Origin: Peribacillus sp. ACCC06369
GTDB lineage: Bacteria; Bacillota; Bacilli; Bacillales; DSM-1321
DNA length: 64,000 bases
NCBI RefSeq assembly: GCF_030348945.1
Contig: NZ_JAUCEN010000002.1
Location: 4,712,001 to 4,776,000 of the forward strand
Direction of reading: 5' to 3'
How positions within the stretch are numbered: position 1 is the stretch's first letter; each line of letters opens with the position of its first letter. Of the stretch, positions 63,201 to 64,000 are shown one piece after another. The notes beneath the pieces were generated by a model that was not told where the DNA came from, did not search any database, and saw only the letters and a list, made by a program, of their open reading frames with translations. A program made the translations under genes and the position numbers.

Positions 63201-63400
63201 TCTTCTTGTGTGGGACTGATTTGATACCATTGAACACCCGGCTTTTCAAACTTCCCGTCCAAAGTGTCCCCATTTTTAATCGTATTTACATTTTCAATAG
63301 GTGTTACAGCTGCAGCTTGAGAATTTTGTGGAACCAAGCTGAAAATCAGTGCAAAAATAAGCACAAACACCGTAATTCGACTCACATTCTTAAATTTCAC
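60236..63400 (-). CDS. Secreted subtilisin-like (S8) serine protease with repeated C-terminal domains
   Basis: The 1054-residue protein has a signal peptide (residues 1-29, ending SQAA), a pre-peptidase-type domain with VQWYQISP (about 50-155), an I9-type inhibitor propeptide (about 310-395) and the S8 catalytic domain. The triad is Asp448 (VIDTGVDDS), His483 (GHGTHVSG) and Ser636 (GTSMAAPHVAA). After residue 720 come four Ig-like modules of about 80 residues each, the last two (83 residues each) almost identical. No LPXTG motif ends the protein. It is probably released or held on the wall by the repeats. A terminator follows. Confidence 0.92.
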   Translation of the reverse strand: MKFKNVSRITVFVLIFALIFSLVPQNSQAAAVTPIENVNTIKNGDTLDGKFEKPGVQWYQISPTQEEIQKFSHIEFEVNSDKILNISVYQDKEKAEKDESNYFVSSYPDEKAVVDFPYAWDGTYYVKVEYFGDTDDEGNPLPDAENVAEYSINAHSVTLPPSAGDEGENLESCPVELSVNDKKTGESMLKTLRVFRDEVLTKSSEGRTMSSLYYKASPFLALHLAGNKTAREAVYNHLVVIKPLIEDLNENGASSTAVISNKQQEAIKALFTKTADVAPAGLKKDMDGIAKKINLDKLAGERIVDIASKAGIEVPASKNIKNKYIVKLKPGKSLSSVQSKVSGKGYGTLSAPKKQEVLYDDMYVVELKNQAKMSTAALSGIENLPEVEYIEPVKTYKALSADIQSSYQWSLNNLGGEEGIKGADIDNEKLQNLIKKRNLKDTLVAVIDTGVDDSLADLKDTVRMDLGKNFIDKKGNAVDDNGHGTHVSGIIAAKADNGYSMQGINPVAKIMPVKVLDSSGYGDNEKIALGIKYAVEHGAKVINLSLGGEYSRTIEHALKDAAAKNVMVVVASGNDGMEGLSYPASSKYAISVGATNALDLVSDYSNYGTKLDMVAPGTGIPSLVPNGNVTYMDGTSMAAPHVAAATALLLSGNPGLKLNEVREILHETSEYVAFEEEDNVDPYEDYPPEDGEIIIPEEELPVGKDLVSGYGRLNAYSALSAVDLKAKVNLVMDTQTKLTGSAKKGSVIEVKSGSKTIGKGTASANGTFTVTIPVQKAEQMLTVNISDSSKLATSSIKVFVKKGETPNKPTVKAVSDKDTYVTGQSQADMKITVKNNAKKVIGSGNTDSKGNFKVKISKQKAGTKLSVTATDLAKRESKATTVTVLDKTAPGAPKVNEVNDKATKVTGKAEIGSTVTVKYNNKNIGTAKADNKGNFSIKISKQKAGSALYASAKDKAGNTGKAAKVTVKDKTAPGAPKVNEVNDKATKVTGKAEIGSTVTVKYSNKNIGTAKADNKGNFSIKISKQKAGSALYASAKDKAGNTGKATKVTVKKSK
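60251..60748 (-). repeat. Two 249-bp tandem units encoding Ig-like domains
   Basis: Units 60251-60499 and 60500-60748 are in frame (83 codons) and nearly identical at the DNA level, with only scattered single-base changes. The two modules further upstream are much more diverged, so this pair is a recent duplication. Confidence 0.88.
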
Positions 63401-63685
63401 AGTTCCGCCTCCAATATTTGGTTATAAAATAACAGTACTATACCAAACTATCACACTGTATAATTTTATCAACCAATTTTTTCCCTTTTTTATGAGAAAT
63501 GCTTGATATAATTGGACAGCGAGCAGAAAAATGATTCTCCTGTACCAATTAAGCAAGATATTTGAGCTCCGATCGACACCTTATAAGGATTGTTGATGCC
63601 AAAATTTGATAGATTCATCGTTAATGGACTTAAATCGGTGAAAATCCTAACATGACCTAATTCCTAAGTTCCGCCAATGCCCGCG
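63401..63685. other. Intergenic region upstream of the subtilase gene
   Basis: About 285 bp with no ORF or clear RNA structure; it must hold the subtilase promoter, which I could not define. Confidence 0.4.
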
Positions 63686-63728
63686 AAAAAAAAAGCTGTC
63701 CCAGCATTAAAACATGCGGAACAGCTCT
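63686..63728 (-). terminator. Terminator of leuS
   Basis: AGCTGTTCCGCAT / ATGCTGGGACAGCT stem with a T9 tail on the minus strand. Confidence 0.85.
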
Positions 63729-63740
63729 CATTCGATTTCG

Positions 63741-64000
63741 TTAGTTTGCGACGATATTGACTAATTTACCTGGTACAGCAATGACTTTACGGATGGTTTT
63801 CCCATCGATTTGTTCTTTGATGGAATCATCACCCATCGCAATTTCTTCCAACTTTTCTTTCGTAGTGTCAGTCGGCACCATTAATTTCGTTTTGACTTTT
63901 CCGTTGATTTGGATGACGATTTCGACTTCGTTATCCACTAACTTCGCTTCGTCGAACGCCGGCCATGTTCCGTATGTGATGCTCTCGGAATGGCCTAGTT
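63741..64000 (-). CDS. leuS: Leucyl-tRNA synthetase, C-terminal part (cut by window edge)
   Basis: The last 86 codons of leuS are visible. Residues [18 protein letters not shown] lead into the C-terminal domain [23 protein letters not shown] and [20 protein letters not shown], the standard end of bacterial LeuRS that contacts the tRNA elbow. The frame is open to the right edge; the start lies outside. A terminator follows 13 bases after the stop codon. Confidence 0.95.
   Translation of the reverse strand, partial: LGHSESITYGTWPAFDEAKLVDNEVEIVIQINGKVKTKLMVPTDTTKEKLEEIAMGDDSIKEQIDGKTIRKVIAVPGKLVNIVAN

Overview
The window looks like a chromosomal segment of a spore-forming Bacillaceae bacterium, most like the Peribacillus (Bacillus simplex / frigoritolerans) group. 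This rests on gene content and protein similarity recalled from memory (KduI/KduD/KdgR, YeeI, YojN/YojO, GltC-GltAB, RsiV/SigV, a CotF-type coat protein, DUF4023 and YesK small proteins); no database search was possible. It is mostly ordinary metabolic chromosome with several short accessory or decaying patches. There are no rRNA or tRNA genes, CRISPR arrays or prophage blocks.

Layout. 0-6 kb: pectin/uronate catabolism: KDG permease and kinase on the minus strand, divergent kduI-kduD and a LacI-type regulator on the plus strand, with operator-like palindromes and a cre site between. 6-12 kb: a frameshifted GrpB gene, small membrane proteins, VanZ, an orphan ModA, and an envelope cluster (glycosyltransferase, DedA, polysaccharide deacetylase). 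12-16.5 kb: biotin genes bioB and, divergently, bioY-bioD-bioA, each side with a BirA-type operator. 16.5-25 kb: small membrane proteins, peptide transporter DtpT, the SigV/RsiV lysozyme-response pair divergent from a PdaC-like deacetylase, YeeI, and an unknown protein. 25-32 kb: ethanolamine utilisation eutHABC with the two-component antitermination system EutW/EutV and no microcompartment genes. 32-34 kb: a degraded patch. 34-45 kb: DUF4023, a TrkA-C membrane protein, the MoxR/VWA pair, BrnQ, a broken maltose acetyltransferase, YhfK, a structured leader before a CD3324-family gene, an EF-G-binding (FusB-type) protein, DUF4386 and MEDS proteins, and a 21-bp tandem array. 45.7-52.8 kb: glutamate synthase gltB-gltD with divergent gltC. 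53-60 kb: coat protein, lipoprotein, and an AT-rich accessory operon coding for a small secreted protein (DUF2712-like) plus a four-component ABC transporter. 60-64 kb: a 1054-residue secreted subtilase with repeated C-terminal domains, then the 3' end of leuS.

The most noteworthy items are (1) a family of MITE-like repeats (11.8, 24.7 and 38.7 kb) that lie in or against Rho-independent terminators; two copies are flanked by direct repeats of the terminator arm and all carry their own terminator hairpin; (2) the DUF2712-like/ABC operon with an internal attenuator; (3) a 13-copy, exactly 21-bp-periodic intergenic array; (4) twin promoters with identical spacing for sigV and the PdaC-like gene; (5) an ANTAR-type hairpin before eutH; and (6) mutually exclusive stems before the CD3324-family gene. 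Several genes (grpB-like, maa, a secreted protein, a YfcC-type carrier) are broken; some of the breaks sit at short homopolymers and could be sequencing errors.
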